Origin: an uncultured Eubacterium sp.
GTDB taxonomy: Bacteria > Bacillota > Clostridia > Lachnospirales > Lachnospiraceae
Direction: 5' to 3'
DNA length: 64,000 bases
Assembly: GCA_910584645.1 (NCBI GenBank)
Contig: CAJUAU010000001.1
Coordinates: 124,001 to 188,000 of the forward strand
Shown here: positions 18,150-27,079 of the stretch, in pieces
Position numbering within the stretch: the first letter of the stretch is position 1
How the letters are laid out: the number at the start of each line of letters is the position of its first letter
Translations under genes and position numbers: made by a program
Notes under the pieces: generated by a model
Seen by the model: only the letters and a program-made list of their open reading frames with translations
Database searches by the model: none
Told to the model about the DNA's origin: nothing

Positions 18150-18213
18150 CTATTTGACAGTGCAAAGTAGTTGTGTTATTCTTTTCTTATACTACTTGAC
18201 AATGCAAAGTAGA
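18150..18213 (+). promoter_or_regulatory. Promoter with two probable PadR operators
   Basis: Two 22-bp direct repeats, CTA(T/C)TTGACA(G/A)TGCAAAGTAG(T/A), lie at 18150-18171 and 18192-18213, 42 bp (four helical turns) apart. Each contains a -35 TTGACA, and each is a partial palindrome (ACTACTT-N8-AAAGTAG). The first has a -10 TATTCT (18177-18182) at 17 bp. The placement before a padR gene suggests autoregulation. Confidence 0.65.
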
Positions 18214-18256
18214 GTGGGTAAAAGAATACCTTCCTAAGCAGGGGTGATTGATTTTT

Positions 18257-18583
18257 ATGGATGATACTCAGTTGATAAAGGGAATTTTAGAGGGATGTGT
18301 AATGGAATTGATCTCCCGTGGGGAAACTTACGGGTATGAGATATTGTCCCAGCTGGAGCAATATGGATTTGACGGACTGGGTGAAGGAACTCTGTATCCG
18401 GTGCTGTCCCGGCTGGATAAGAACGGGTTTATCTGCTGCCGGAGAGCGAAATCCCCGCTGGGACCAGTGCGCAAGTATTATTCCATTACAGAGAAAGGAA
18501 GAAAAAGGCAGCAGGTATTTTTGCAGAACTACAGGAAAGTAACAGCAGCGGCGGAAGCAATATTGTTTGGAGAGGAGGAATAG
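18257..18583 (+). CDS. PadR-family transcriptional regulator
   Basis: A 108-residue winged-helix protein with the PadR pattern: ILEGCVMELISRGETYGYEILSQL..., then GEGTLYPVLSRLDKNGFI and YYSITEKGRKR. It normally represses its own operon until a ligand binds. It is 3 bp upstream of a membrane-protein gene that it probably controls through the two operator-like repeats. I use ATG 18257; a TTG at 18248 is in frame. Confidence 0.9.
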   Translation: MDDTQLIKGILEGCVMELISRGETYGYEILSQLEQYGFDGLGEGTLYPVLSRLDKNGFICCRRAKSPLGPVRKYYSITEKGRKRQQVFLQNYRKVTAAAEAILFGEEE

Positions 18584-18586
18584 AAG

Positions 18587-19705
18587 ATGGCGATGGATTA
18601 TGTCTGGCTGAGCGATAAACTGCAGGGCGATTATAAGGAAGTTTTTGAGAAGGCAGAGATTTTTATTGGTGTAAAAAATATAACAGGGGATGAGGCCGAT
18701 GAAATGATGATGGATCTTCTGGACCTGCTGCTATCGGCGCAGAATGCGGGAAAACCTGTGCAGAAGATAGTTGGAACAGATACCGGAACATTTTGTGCAG
18801 ATTTTTTTAGCGGATACACAATGCAGAAACAGATAAGGAATATTCCGAGGCAGATTTACCGGTGTATGACGTTTGTATTTATATTTGAACTGGCAAGCCT
18901 TCTGATCCTGTGGACGGAGAAGGATATCAATCTATTGACAGCGAGGACGGATGTGACAGGTTATTTGATAGGGATTATGACCGCATGGTTTATACAAATT
19001 ATCTCCAGTGCGCTGATACGTCCCTTTATGTTTCGATGGAAATGGCTTACTTCTGGTGTGTATTATGGAATCGTGCTGTTTTTAAGCCTGGGGGTGATTG
19101 CAGGGGGAATCATGCTGTCTGATTTCTGGATGAAGAGTTTTGAGCTGCCGGCATTTCCGGTTGTTTTGATATCCGGAGGATATGCAGCGGTTTATCGTAT
19201 TGTTGGCGCAGGTATAAATTACCGGAGGTATGGGAAGATCCGTAAGCCGAAAGATCCGTGTTCCAAACTGAATTTTATGAATGTAATGGAAGATGAAATA
19301 CCAGACGATCTGGTGAAGCGGTTTTATAAAATAAATGAAAAGCGGTTGAAACAGGGGAGTTCCCCAATGACAGAGAAAGAGTACATGGAATTTCTGCATA
19401 AGAAAGGAAGACAGGAACATCTGGGGAACTGGATTGGAGTAGTGGCGGTAGCTGCAGTTGTCCTTGGTCTGATCTTCCACACTGCCCTGACAAGTACATG
19501 GATCGACACTTTCATATTTGTAGTGGTTGTAATGGTGGCAGAAATTCCGGCATTTCTGTTGTTCCGGGTGGGGATGCGGAGTGCAGCGGTCCGCCAAAAA
19601 CTGCTGGATGAATGTGATAGAAGAGGATTGACGATACTGGAATATGTGAAAGGAGAAAAGAAGGATGAAACAGTACATGATAGCCTTAGACCAGGGGACA
19701 ACTAG
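18587..19705 (+). CDS. Membrane protein with DUF1048-like N-terminus, PadR partner
   Basis: The 372-residue protein has a soluble helical N-terminus (about 1-80) resembling the DUF1048 proteins usually paired with PadR, then about six membrane segments in two groups (about 88-210 and 285-345) with a charged loop between. Function unknown; by analogy with other PadR-linked membrane proteins it may respond to membrane stress or drugs. GGAGG precedes the ATG. Its 3' end overlaps glpK by 41 bp in another frame, a long overlap. Confidence 0.75.
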   Translation: MAMDYVWLSDKLQGDYKEVFEKAEIFIGVKNITGDEADEMMMDLLDLLLSAQNAGKPVQKIVGTDTGTFCADFFSGYTMQKQIRNIPRQIYRCMTFVFIFELASLLILWTEKDINLLTARTDVTGYLIGIMTAWFIQIISSALIRPFMFRWKWLTSGVYYGIVLFLSLGVIAGGIMLSDFWMKSFELPAFPVVLISGGYAAVYRIVGAGINYRRYGKIRKPKDPCSKLNFMNVMEDEIPDDLVKRFYKINEKRLKQGSSPMTEKEYMEFLHKKGRQEHLGNWIGVVAVAAVVLGLIFHTALTSTWIDTFIFVVVVMVAEIPAFLLFRVGMRSAAVRQKLLDECDRRGLTILEYVKGEKKDETVHDSLRPGDN

Positions 19706-21155
19706 TTCCCGCTGCATTTTATTTGACCGCTCAGGGCAGATATGCAGTATGGCACAAAAAGAATTTGAGCAGATCTATCCCAGACCCGGCTGGGTGGAGC
19801 ACGATGCTATGGAAATCTGGTCCAGTCAGTTCAGTGTAATGACAGAGGCGATGAGTAAGATTGGTGTATCCGGGGAAAACATAGCAGGAATCGGCATCAC
19901 CAATCAGAGAGAAACTACGATTCTCTGGAACCGGAATACCGGGGAACCGGTGAGTCATGCTATTGTCTGGCAGTGCAGACGTACCTCTGAACAGATTGAA
20001 AAGATCAAAGCCGATGGATTTGATTCCGTGATCAGGCAGCGTACTGGCCTGGTTCCGGATGCCTATTTTTCTGCGACCAAGATAGCCTGGATACTGGAAC
20101 ATATACCAGGAGTCAGGGAACAGGCGGAGCGGGGAGAGATCCTGTTCGGCACTGTGGACACATGGCTTGTCTGGAAACTCACTGGGGGAAAAGTCCATGT
20201 CACAGATTATACCAATGCTTCCCGCACCATGTTATTTGATATTCATAAGCTGGATTGGGATCCGGAGATTCTGGATTATTTTCATATACCGGCTTCCCTG
20301 CTGCCGGAAGTCCGGCCTTCCAGTGAGATATATGGTTACAGCGATAAAGGTCTGACGGGAACTGAGATTCCAGTGGCAGGTATCGCCGGAGACCAGCAGG
20401 CAGCGCTGTTCGGGCAATGTTGTTTCGAGGCGGGCGAGATGAAAAATACTTATGGGACAGGTTGTTTTCTTCTAATGAATACGGGGGACACACCAGTAAA
20501 TTCCCCTAATGGCCTTCTGACGACGCTGGCCGCCGGTACAGGAAAAAGGCCGCAGTATGCCCTGGAGGGCAGTGTATTTGTGGCGGGTGCCGGAATACAG
20601 TGGCTGAGGGATGAGATGAGACTGATCCGGACGGCGGCAGAATCGCTGGAGTGCTGCAAGGCTGTCAGTAATACTGCAGGAGTTTATGTAGTGCCTGCGT
20701 TTACGGGCCTTGGCGCACCTTACTGGGATGCAGAAGCCAGAGGGATCATCACCGGCCTGACACGAGGCGCCGGCAGGGATCATATTGTCCGCGCTGCTGT
20801 GGAGGCGATGGCTTACCAGGTCTATGATCTGGTCCAGGTTATGAAACAGGATTCCGGACTTCCGCTCATTGCCCTGAAGACGGATGGGGGAGCCAGTGCC
20901 AATGATTTCCTTATGCAGTTTCAGGCTGATCTTCTCGGTGTCCCTGTTCACCGGCCCTCCTGTATCGAAACCACGGCATTGGGGGCTGCGTATCTGGCGG
21001 GGCTTGCTGTGGGGTTCTGGAAAGACAGGGAGGACATCTGCAGGAACTGGTCTCTGGAAAGTTGTTTTGAGCCAATGATGGAAGAGAGAGCAAAAGCAGA
21101 ACTTCTCGGCGGGTGGAAAAAAGCGGTGAAGAAATGCCTCGGAAAGATGGAGTAA
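19665..21155 (+). CDS. glpK: Glycerol kinase
   Basis: The 496-residue FGGY kinase starts MKQYMIALDQGTTSSRCILF and carries GITNQRETT, GDQQAALFGQ, the FGGY-family GGASAND block and LGAAYLAG. Length and motifs are those of GlpK, which phosphorylates glycerol to sn-glycerol-3-phosphate in the cytoplasm. AAAGGAGA precedes the ATG, which lies inside the end of the upstream gene. No glpF or glpD is adjacent. Confidence 0.95.
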   Translation: MKQYMIALDQGTTSSRCILFDRSGQICSMAQKEFEQIYPRPGWVEHDAMEIWSSQFSVMTEAMSKIGVSGENIAGIGITNQRETTILWNRNTGEPVSHAIVWQCRRTSEQIEKIKADGFDSVIRQRTGLVPDAYFSATKIAWILEHIPGVREQAERGEILFGTVDTWLVWKLTGGKVHVTDYTNASRTMLFDIHKLDWDPEILDYFHIPASLLPEVRPSSEIYGYSDKGLTGTEIPVAGIAGDQQAALFGQCCFEAGEMKNTYGTGCFLLMNTGDTPVNSPNGLLTTLAAGTGKRPQYALEGSVFVAGAGIQWLRDEMRLIRTAAESLECCKAVSNTAGVYVVPAFTGLGAPYWDAEARGIITGLTRGAGRDHIVRAAVEAMAYQVYDLVQVMKQDSGLPLIALKTDGGASANDFLMQFQADLLGVPVHRPSCIETTALGAAYLAGLAVGFWKDREDICRNWSLESCFEPMMEERAKAELLGGWKKAVKKCLGKME

Positions 21156-21175
21156 ATGCAAACTGGCGGGCAGAA

Positions 21176-21226
21176 CGAACAAATGTTCAAAAAGTCATTG
21201 CATTGGGAGAACAGGTGTGCTATAAT
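21176..21226 (+). promoter_or_regulatory. LexA (SOS) box and promoter for uvrBA
   Basis: CGAACAAATGTTC at 21176-21188 matches the Gram-positive SOS box GAAC-N4-GTTC. It lies just upstream of a promoter with TTGCAT (21198-21203), a 17-bp spacer and TATAAT (21221-21226). uvrB and uvrA are classical SOS genes, so LexA repression is expected. Confidence 0.85.
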
Positions 21227-21383
21227 CAGACTGACAGCAGGGAGGTGTTGATATAGCTCAATTTGATCAATACCGAGAGTTAATTGAAGAAGGAAAAATA
21301 ACTTCAAGTGGTGAAACAAAAAATAAAAGATATTTTTTGCCATGATAGATAGAACATAAAAGGATTCATAAGGAGGATATAAC

Positions 21384-23393
21384 ATGGATCATTTTGAATT
21401 AGTATCACAATATCAGCCTACAGGCGACCAGCCCCAGGCAATCGAAGAACTGGTGAGGGGATTTCAGGAGGGCAACCAGTTCCAGACTCTTCTTGGTGTC
21501 ACTGGATCCGGCAAGACATTTACCATGGCAAATGTCATCCAGCAGCTGAATAAGCCAACACTGGTCATTGCCCATAATAAGACGCTGGCGGCACAGCTCT
21601 ACAGTGAGTTTAAGGAATTCTTCCCTTCCAATGCAGTAGAGTTTTTCATTTCATACTATGACTATTACCAGCCGGAAGCTTATGTGCCTTCGACGGATAC
21701 TTATATCGAGAAGGATTCTTCCATCAATGACGAGATTGATAAGCTGCGTCACTCGGCGACGGCGGCACTGACAGAGCGGAAAGATGTGATCATCATAGCC
21801 AGCGTGTCCTGTATCTATGGACTGGGAAGTCCCATTGATTATCAGAATATGACTGTTTCTTTGCGGCCGGGGATGGAGAAGGACCGGGACGAAGTGATCC
21901 GTCGCCTTGTTGATATTCAGTATACAAGGAACGATATGGACTTTCACCGTGGGACATTCCGGGTTCGGGGAGATGTAGTAGAGGTCTTTCCGGCATCGGC
22001 GACAGACCGGGCCATCCGGGTAGAATTTTTTGGTGACGAGGTGGACAGGATCCAGGAGATTGACGTTTTGACAGGGGCTCCCTTGAATAATCTGGAACAT
22101 ATGGTAGTTTTTCCAGCATCCCACTATGTGGTGGCACCGGACAAGATGGAGAGGGCGATCCTTGGGATCGAAGAAGAATTAAAGGACCGGGTAAAATTTT
22201 TTAAAAGTGAAGACAAGCTTATTGAGGCTCAGAGAATCTCTGAGAGGACACATTTTGATATTGAGATGATGCGGGAGACTGGTTTTTGTTCAGGAATTGA
22301 AAATTATTCCATGCATCTGGCAGGGATGAAAGAAGGGGAAACACCCCATACGCTGCTGGATTATTTTCCGGATGATTTTCTGATCATTGTGGATGAGTCC
22401 CATATTACAATACCTCAGGTCCGGGGGATGTATGCCGGTGACCAGTCCAGAAAGAGTACCCTGGTAGACTATGGATTCCGCCTGCCTTCTGCAAAGAGCA
22501 ACCGCCCCCTGAATTTTGAGGAATTTGAGGGGCATATCAATCAGATGATGTTTGTGTCAGCGACCCCCTCTGATTATGAAAGCGCCCATGAGCTGCTGAG
22601 GACGGAACAGATCATACGCCCCACAGGCCTGCTGGACCCGGAAGTGGTGGTAAGGCCGGTGAAAGGACAGGTTGACGATCTTCTGGCTGAGATCCGTAAA
22701 GTTACGAAGGAACCTGAGGACAAGGACCATATGCGGGGCAAGGTTCTGGTAACGACGCTGACGAAAAGAATGGCAGAGGATCTTACGGATTATTATAAAG
22801 AAGTAGGAGTCCGGGTAAAATATTTACATTCCGATATTGATGCTATGGAGCGGTCGGAGATTATCCGTGATATGCGTCTGGATGTCTTTGATGTGCTGGT
22901 GGGGATCAATCTGCTTCGGGAAGGGCTGGATATCCCAGAGGTTTCTCTGGTAGCGATATTAGATGCAGACAAAGAAGGATTTCTGCGTTCCGAGACTTCT
23001 CTTATACAGACCATTGGCCGGGCAGCAAGAAATGCCGAGGGAAGGGTGATCATGTATGCGGATCAGGAGACGGATTCCATGAAGAAGGCGATCGGTGAGA
23101 CCGAGAGAAGACGGGGGATCCAGGATGCCTATAATAAAGAACATGGAATCACGCCTCAGACGATCAAAAAAGCAGTGAGGGATCTGATCAAGATTTCTAC
23201 CAAGGCGGAATCTGGAATGGAAGACCTGGGGAAAGATCCAGAATATATGACGAAAGAAGAACTGGAGAAACAGATCCAGAAGATCATGAAGCGGATGAAT
23301 CAGGCATCTGCTGAATTGAACTTTGAAGCGGCTGCTGCCCTGCGCGATCAGATGATCGAGTTGAAAAAAATCCTTGAAAAGATAGATGACTAA
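21384..23393 (+). CDS. uvrB: Excinuclease ABC subunit B
   Basis: The 669-residue helicase-like protein has the P-loop GVTGSGKTFTMANVI, the damage-probing beta-hairpin (YYDYYQPEAYVPSTDTYIEKD), the DESH box, helicase motif VI (QTIGRAARN) and a C-terminal UVR domain (MNQASAELNFEAAAALRDQM) for UvrC contact. It verifies lesions loaded by UvrA in nucleotide excision repair. AGGAGG precedes the ATG and uvrA follows after 21 bp. Confidence 0.97.
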   Translation: MDHFELVSQYQPTGDQPQAIEELVRGFQEGNQFQTLLGVTGSGKTFTMANVIQQLNKPTLVIAHNKTLAAQLYSEFKEFFPSNAVEFFISYYDYYQPEAYVPSTDTYIEKDSSINDEIDKLRHSATAALTERKDVIIIASVSCIYGLGSPIDYQNMTVSLRPGMEKDRDEVIRRLVDIQYTRNDMDFHRGTFRVRGDVVEVFPASATDRAIRVEFFGDEVDRIQEIDVLTGAPLNNLEHMVVFPASHYVVAPDKMERAILGIEEELKDRVKFFKSEDKLIEAQRISERTHFDIEMMRETGFCSGIENYSMHLAGMKEGETPHTLLDYFPDDFLIIVDESHITIPQVRGMYAGDQSRKSTLVDYGFRLPSAKSNRPLNFEEFEGHINQMMFVSATPSDYESAHELLRTEQIIRPTGLLDPEVVVRPVKGQVDDLLAEIRKVTKEPEDKDHMRGKVLVTTLTKRMAEDLTDYYKEVGVRVKYLHSDIDAMERSEIIRDMRLDVFDVLVGINLLREGLDIPEVSLVAILDADKEGFLRSETSLIQTIGRAARNAEGRVIMYADQETDSMKKAIGETERRRGIQDAYNKEHGITPQTIKKAVRDLIKISTKAESGMEDLGKDPEYMTKEELEKQIQKIMKRMNQASAELNFEAAAALRDQMIELKKILEKIDD

Positions 23394-23414
23394 TATGGCA
23401 TGGAGGAAACTACG

Positions 23415-26249
23415 ATGGAAAAGAAAAGAATGATAAAGATCAAAGGAGCCAGTGAGCACAACCTAAAGGGAATTGACATTGATATTCCCAGAGATGAGTT
23501 TGTGGTACTCACAGGGCTCAGTGGCTCCGGCAAATCGTCTCTTGCTTTTGACACGATATATGCTGAAGGCCAGCGGCGTTACATGGAATCTCTGTCCTCT
23601 TATGCCAGGCAGTTTCTTGGACAGATGGAAAAACCGGATGTAGAAAGCATATCAGGATTACCTCCGGCGATCTCCATAGATCAGAAGACTACCAACCGCA
23701 ACCCCCGATCCACCGTTGGGACGGTGACAGAGATTTACGATTATTTCCGGCTCTTATATGCCAGGGTGGGGATTCCCCACTGCCCCAAATGTGGAAAAGA
23801 GATTAAGCGACAGACCGTGGACCAGATGGTGGACGAGATCATGAAACTTCCTGAAAATACGAAGATCCAGCTGTTGGCGCCTGTAGTAAGGGGGCGCAAG
23901 GGAGAGCATGTCAAAGTTTTTGAAAAAGCCAAAAAAAGTGGTTATGTCCGGGTGGTGGCAGATGGAAATATGTATGATCTGTCTGAGGAGATCAAACTGG
24001 AAAAGAATAAAAAGCATAATATCGAGATCGTAGTAGACCGCCTGGTGGTGCGGGAAGGTGTGGAGAAAAGAATGTCAGAGTCCATTGAGAATGTACTACA
24101 ATTATCCAATGGCCTTCTGATGGTGGATGTCATCGGTGCCGATGTGATCAACTTCAGCCAGAGTTTTTCCTGCCCGGACTGCGGAATCAGCATCGATGAG
24201 ATTGAACCGAGAAGTTTTTCTTTTAATAATCCCTTCGGAGCCTGTCATGTATGTCATGGAATAGGCTATAAAATGGAGTTTGCGCCGGAACTGATGATAC
24301 CGGACTGGTCTCTGAGCATTGCGGAGGGGGCGGTTGCCGTACTGGGGTGGCAGTCTGTGACGGATAAAGGGAGTTACACCAGGTGTATGATGGAAGCTGT
24401 GGCGAAAGAATATGGATTTGACCTCACAACGCCTTTTGAAGATTACTCGGAGGAAGTGCGGGATATCATATTAAATGGTACCAGAGGGAAAAAGGTGGAG
24501 GTTCATTATGTAGGGCAGCGGGGCGGAGGAGTATATCATGTGGAGTTTGAAGGTCTGATCAAAAATATGGAACGAAGATACCGGGAGACAGGATCGGATT
24601 CCACAAAGCAGGAATATGAAACTTTTATGAGGATCACTCCTTGCAGTGAATGTGGTGGAAAGCGGCTAAAGAAAGAATCACTGGCAGTTACGGTGGGAGA
24701 TAAGAATATTGCAGAGCTGTGTGAATATTCCATTCGGGATCTCAAGAGTTTTGTGGACGAGCTCCATTTAACAGATATGCAGATGCAGATTGGGCGGCTG
24801 ATCCTAAAAGAGATCAAGTCCCGTCTGGGCTTTTTAGTGGATGTGGGGCTGGATTATCTATGCCTGTCCCGCGCCACCAGTACCTTGTCCGGCGGGGAAG
24901 CTCAGAGAATCCGGCTTGCGACCCAGATCGGTTCCGGGCTGGTGGGAGTTGCCTATATTCTGGATGAACCGAGTATCGGCCTGCACCAGAGGGATAATGA
25001 TAAACTGATCCGAACTTTAAAAAACCTCAAGGACCTGGGAAATACGCTGATCGTGGTAGAGCATGACGAGGATACGATGCTGGCGGCGGATTATGTGGTG
25101 GATATCGGGCCGGGTGCCGGCGATCACGGCGGAGAAGTGGTGGCTGCCGGGACGGCACAGGATATTATGAAATCGGAGCAATCCATTACCGGAGCATATC
25201 TGAGTGGCAGGATTGTTATACCGGTGCCGGAGAAACGGAGAATTCCGTCAGGGTATTTGAAAGTAACAGGAGCCAGGGAGAACAATTTAAAAAATATCAG
25301 TGTTGAGTTTCCTTTGGGGGTATTTACATGCGTGACCGGAGTATCTGGTTCCGGCAAGAGCTCCCTTGTGAATGAGATCCTGTACAAATCCCTTGCCAGG
25401 ACGCTGAACCGGGCCCGGTGTATACCGGGGAAGCATAAGGAGATTCAGGGGATGGAACTACTGGATAAAGTGATCAATATTGACCAGTCTCCCATTGGAA
25501 GGACACCCAGATCCAACCCTGCTACTTATACTGGTGTATTTGACATGATACGTGATCTTTTTGCCTCTACTTCCGATGCGAAGGCCAGGGGATATAAAAA
25601 AGGCAGATTTAGTTTTAATGTCAAAGGAGGACGCTGTGAGGCATGCCGCGGCGATGGGATCATCAAGATCGAGATGAACTTTCTTCCCGATGTCTATGTG
25701 CCCTGTGAGGTGTGTGGGGGAAAACGCTACAACCGTGAAACACTGGATGTAAAGTACAAGGGAAAGAGTATATTTGATGTGCTGGATATGACAGTGGAAG
25801 AGGCATTGGATTTCTTTAAAAATGTGCCGACGATACACCGGAAGATCCAGACAATGTATGATGTGGGATTGTCTTATGTCAAATTAGGGCAGCCCTCTAC
25901 CACCTTATCCGGCGGAGAGGCCCAGAGGATCAAACTGGCTACAGAACTAAGTAAACGAAGCACAGGAAAAACGATCTATATATTGGATGAGCCCACAACG
26001 GGCCTTCATTTTGCTGATGTCCATAAACTGATCGAGATCCTTCACCGCCTGGCTGAGGGAGGAAATACTGTGGTAGTAATTGAACACAATCTGGATGTGA
26101 TCAAGACCGCAGACTATATTATTGATATCGGCCCGGAAGGAGGAGAGAAGGGAGGCACAGTGATCGCCTCGGGAACGCCGGAGAAGATTGCTGCCAATCC
26201 GGCCTCCTATACTGGAAAGTATATCCAAAAGATGCTGGAGGATCACTAA
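23415..26249 (+). CDS. uvrA: Excinuclease ABC subunit A
   Basis: The 944-residue tandem ABC ATPase has two Walker A motifs (GLSGSGKSSLAF near the start, GVSGSGKSSLVN near 640), two signature motifs (STLSGGEAQRI and TTLSGGEAQRI) and zinc-finger cysteine pairs (CPKCGKEI, CPDCGISI, CEACRGDG, CEVCGGKR). It recognises DNA damage and loads UvrB. I place the start at 23415, where GGAGGA has normal spacing; the frame extends 15 bases upstream. Confidence 0.97.
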   Translation: MEKKRMIKIKGASEHNLKGIDIDIPRDEFVVLTGLSGSGKSSLAFDTIYAEGQRRYMESLSSYARQFLGQMEKPDVESISGLPPAISIDQKTTNRNPRSTVGTVTEIYDYFRLLYARVGIPHCPKCGKEIKRQTVDQMVDEIMKLPENTKIQLLAPVVRGRKGEHVKVFEKAKKSGYVRVVADGNMYDLSEEIKLEKNKKHNIEIVVDRLVVREGVEKRMSESIENVLQLSNGLLMVDVIGADVINFSQSFSCPDCGISIDEIEPRSFSFNNPFGACHVCHGIGYKMEFAPELMIPDWSLSIAEGAVAVLGWQSVTDKGSYTRCMMEAVAKEYGFDLTTPFEDYSEEVRDIILNGTRGKKVEVHYVGQRGGGVYHVEFEGLIKNMERRYRETGSDSTKQEYETFMRITPCSECGGKRLKKESLAVTVGDKNIAELCEYSIRDLKSFVDELHLTDMQMQIGRLILKEIKSRLGFLVDVGLDYLCLSRATSTLSGGEAQRIRLATQIGSGLVGVAYILDEPSIGLHQRDNDKLIRTLKNLKDLGNTLIVVEHDEDTMLAADYVVDIGPGAGDHGGEVVAAGTAQDIMKSEQSITGAYLSGRIVIPVPEKRRIPSGYLKVTGARENNLKNISVEFPLGVFTCVTGVSGSGKSSLVNEILYKSLARTLNRARCIPGKHKEIQGMELLDKVINIDQSPIGRTPRSNPATYTGVFDMIRDLFASTSDAKARGYKKGRFSFNVKGGRCEACRGDGIIKIEMNFLPDVYVPCEVCGGKRYNRETLDVKYKGKSIFDVLDMTVEEALDFFKNVPTIHRKIQTMYDVGLSYVKLGQPSTTLSGGEAQRIKLATELSKRSTGKTIYILDEPTTGLHFADVHKLIEILHRLAEGGNTVVVIEHNLDVIKTADYIIDIGPEGGEKGGTVIASGTPEKIAANPASYTGKYIQKMLEDH

Positions 26250-26332
26250 GGCTGTATGTAAGATGTTTTGGGGAGATAGGAGGCAAAGGTTCCCAGAATG
26301 GAACCTCACACTTATAAATTTAGGAGGTTGGG

Positions 26333-26923
26333 ATGAAGGAGTATTCATTTTTTGCTATGATGGCGCGGATGAAATATATAGAGCGCTGGGCTCTGATGCG
26401 CAATTCAGACAGGGAAAATATCAGTGAACATTCAATGGAAGTGGCTATGCTGGCTCACGGACTGGGGATTATATCCAGGGAGTGCTGCGGCAGGAAGGTA
26501 GATCTTGATAAGCTGGTGCTTATAGGACTGTACCATGATGCCAATGAGATCATCACCGGGGATATGCCCACCCCGGTAAAATACCATGACAGGGATATTC
26601 TTGATGCCTATAAAAAAGTAGAGGAAAAAGCGAATCGAAAACTACTTTCCCTGCTGCCGGGTTACATGCGGGATTATTACGAAGAGATATTCTTTCCCCA
26701 GGAAGGCGATGAGGAGCTGTGGCGCATTGTGAAAGCAGCAGATAAGCTTTCTGCCCTCATAAAATGTATGGAAGAAAAAAAGGCGGGGAATCGGGAATTT
26801 TCCACAGCCTGTCATACTATTGAAAAGACTCTCAAAGAGATGAAAATGGATGAGGTAGACATTTTCATGAGGGATTTCCTGCCCTCATTTGACAAGACAT
26901 TGGATGAGCTTCAACAGCAATAA
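26333..26923 (+). CDS. HD-domain 5'-deoxynucleotidase, YfbR-like
   Basis: The 196-residue HD hydrolase matches YfbR-type 5'-nucleotidases: RWALMRNSDRENISEHSMEVAMLAH, HDANEIITGDMPTPVKY and the distal Asp in KAADKLSALIKC. These enzymes dephosphorylate deoxyribonucleoside monophosphates. It follows uvrA by 83 bp and may be cotranscribed with the SOS operon. AGGAGG precedes the ATG. Confidence 0.88.
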   Translation: MKEYSFFAMMARMKYIERWALMRNSDRENISEHSMEVAMLAHGLGIISRECCGRKVDLDKLVLIGLYHDANEIITGDMPTPVKYHDRDILDAYKKVEEKANRKLLSLLPGYMRDYYEEIFFPQEGDEELWRIVKAADKLSALIKCMEEKKAGNREFSTACHTIEKTLKEMKMDEVDIFMRDFLPSFDKTLDELQQQ

Positions 26924-27079
26924 CCATTATTTTGCAAATATGCCTGTTCCAGGATGCCGACATGAATGAAAATTGTCAAAAAAAGTGTATTCTTTGCTGG
27001 CAGTTTTCATCAGAATGTGATATACTTATAATAATTTGATGTTGGGGATTTTACTATATTACAAAGGTAGGTATGGTTT

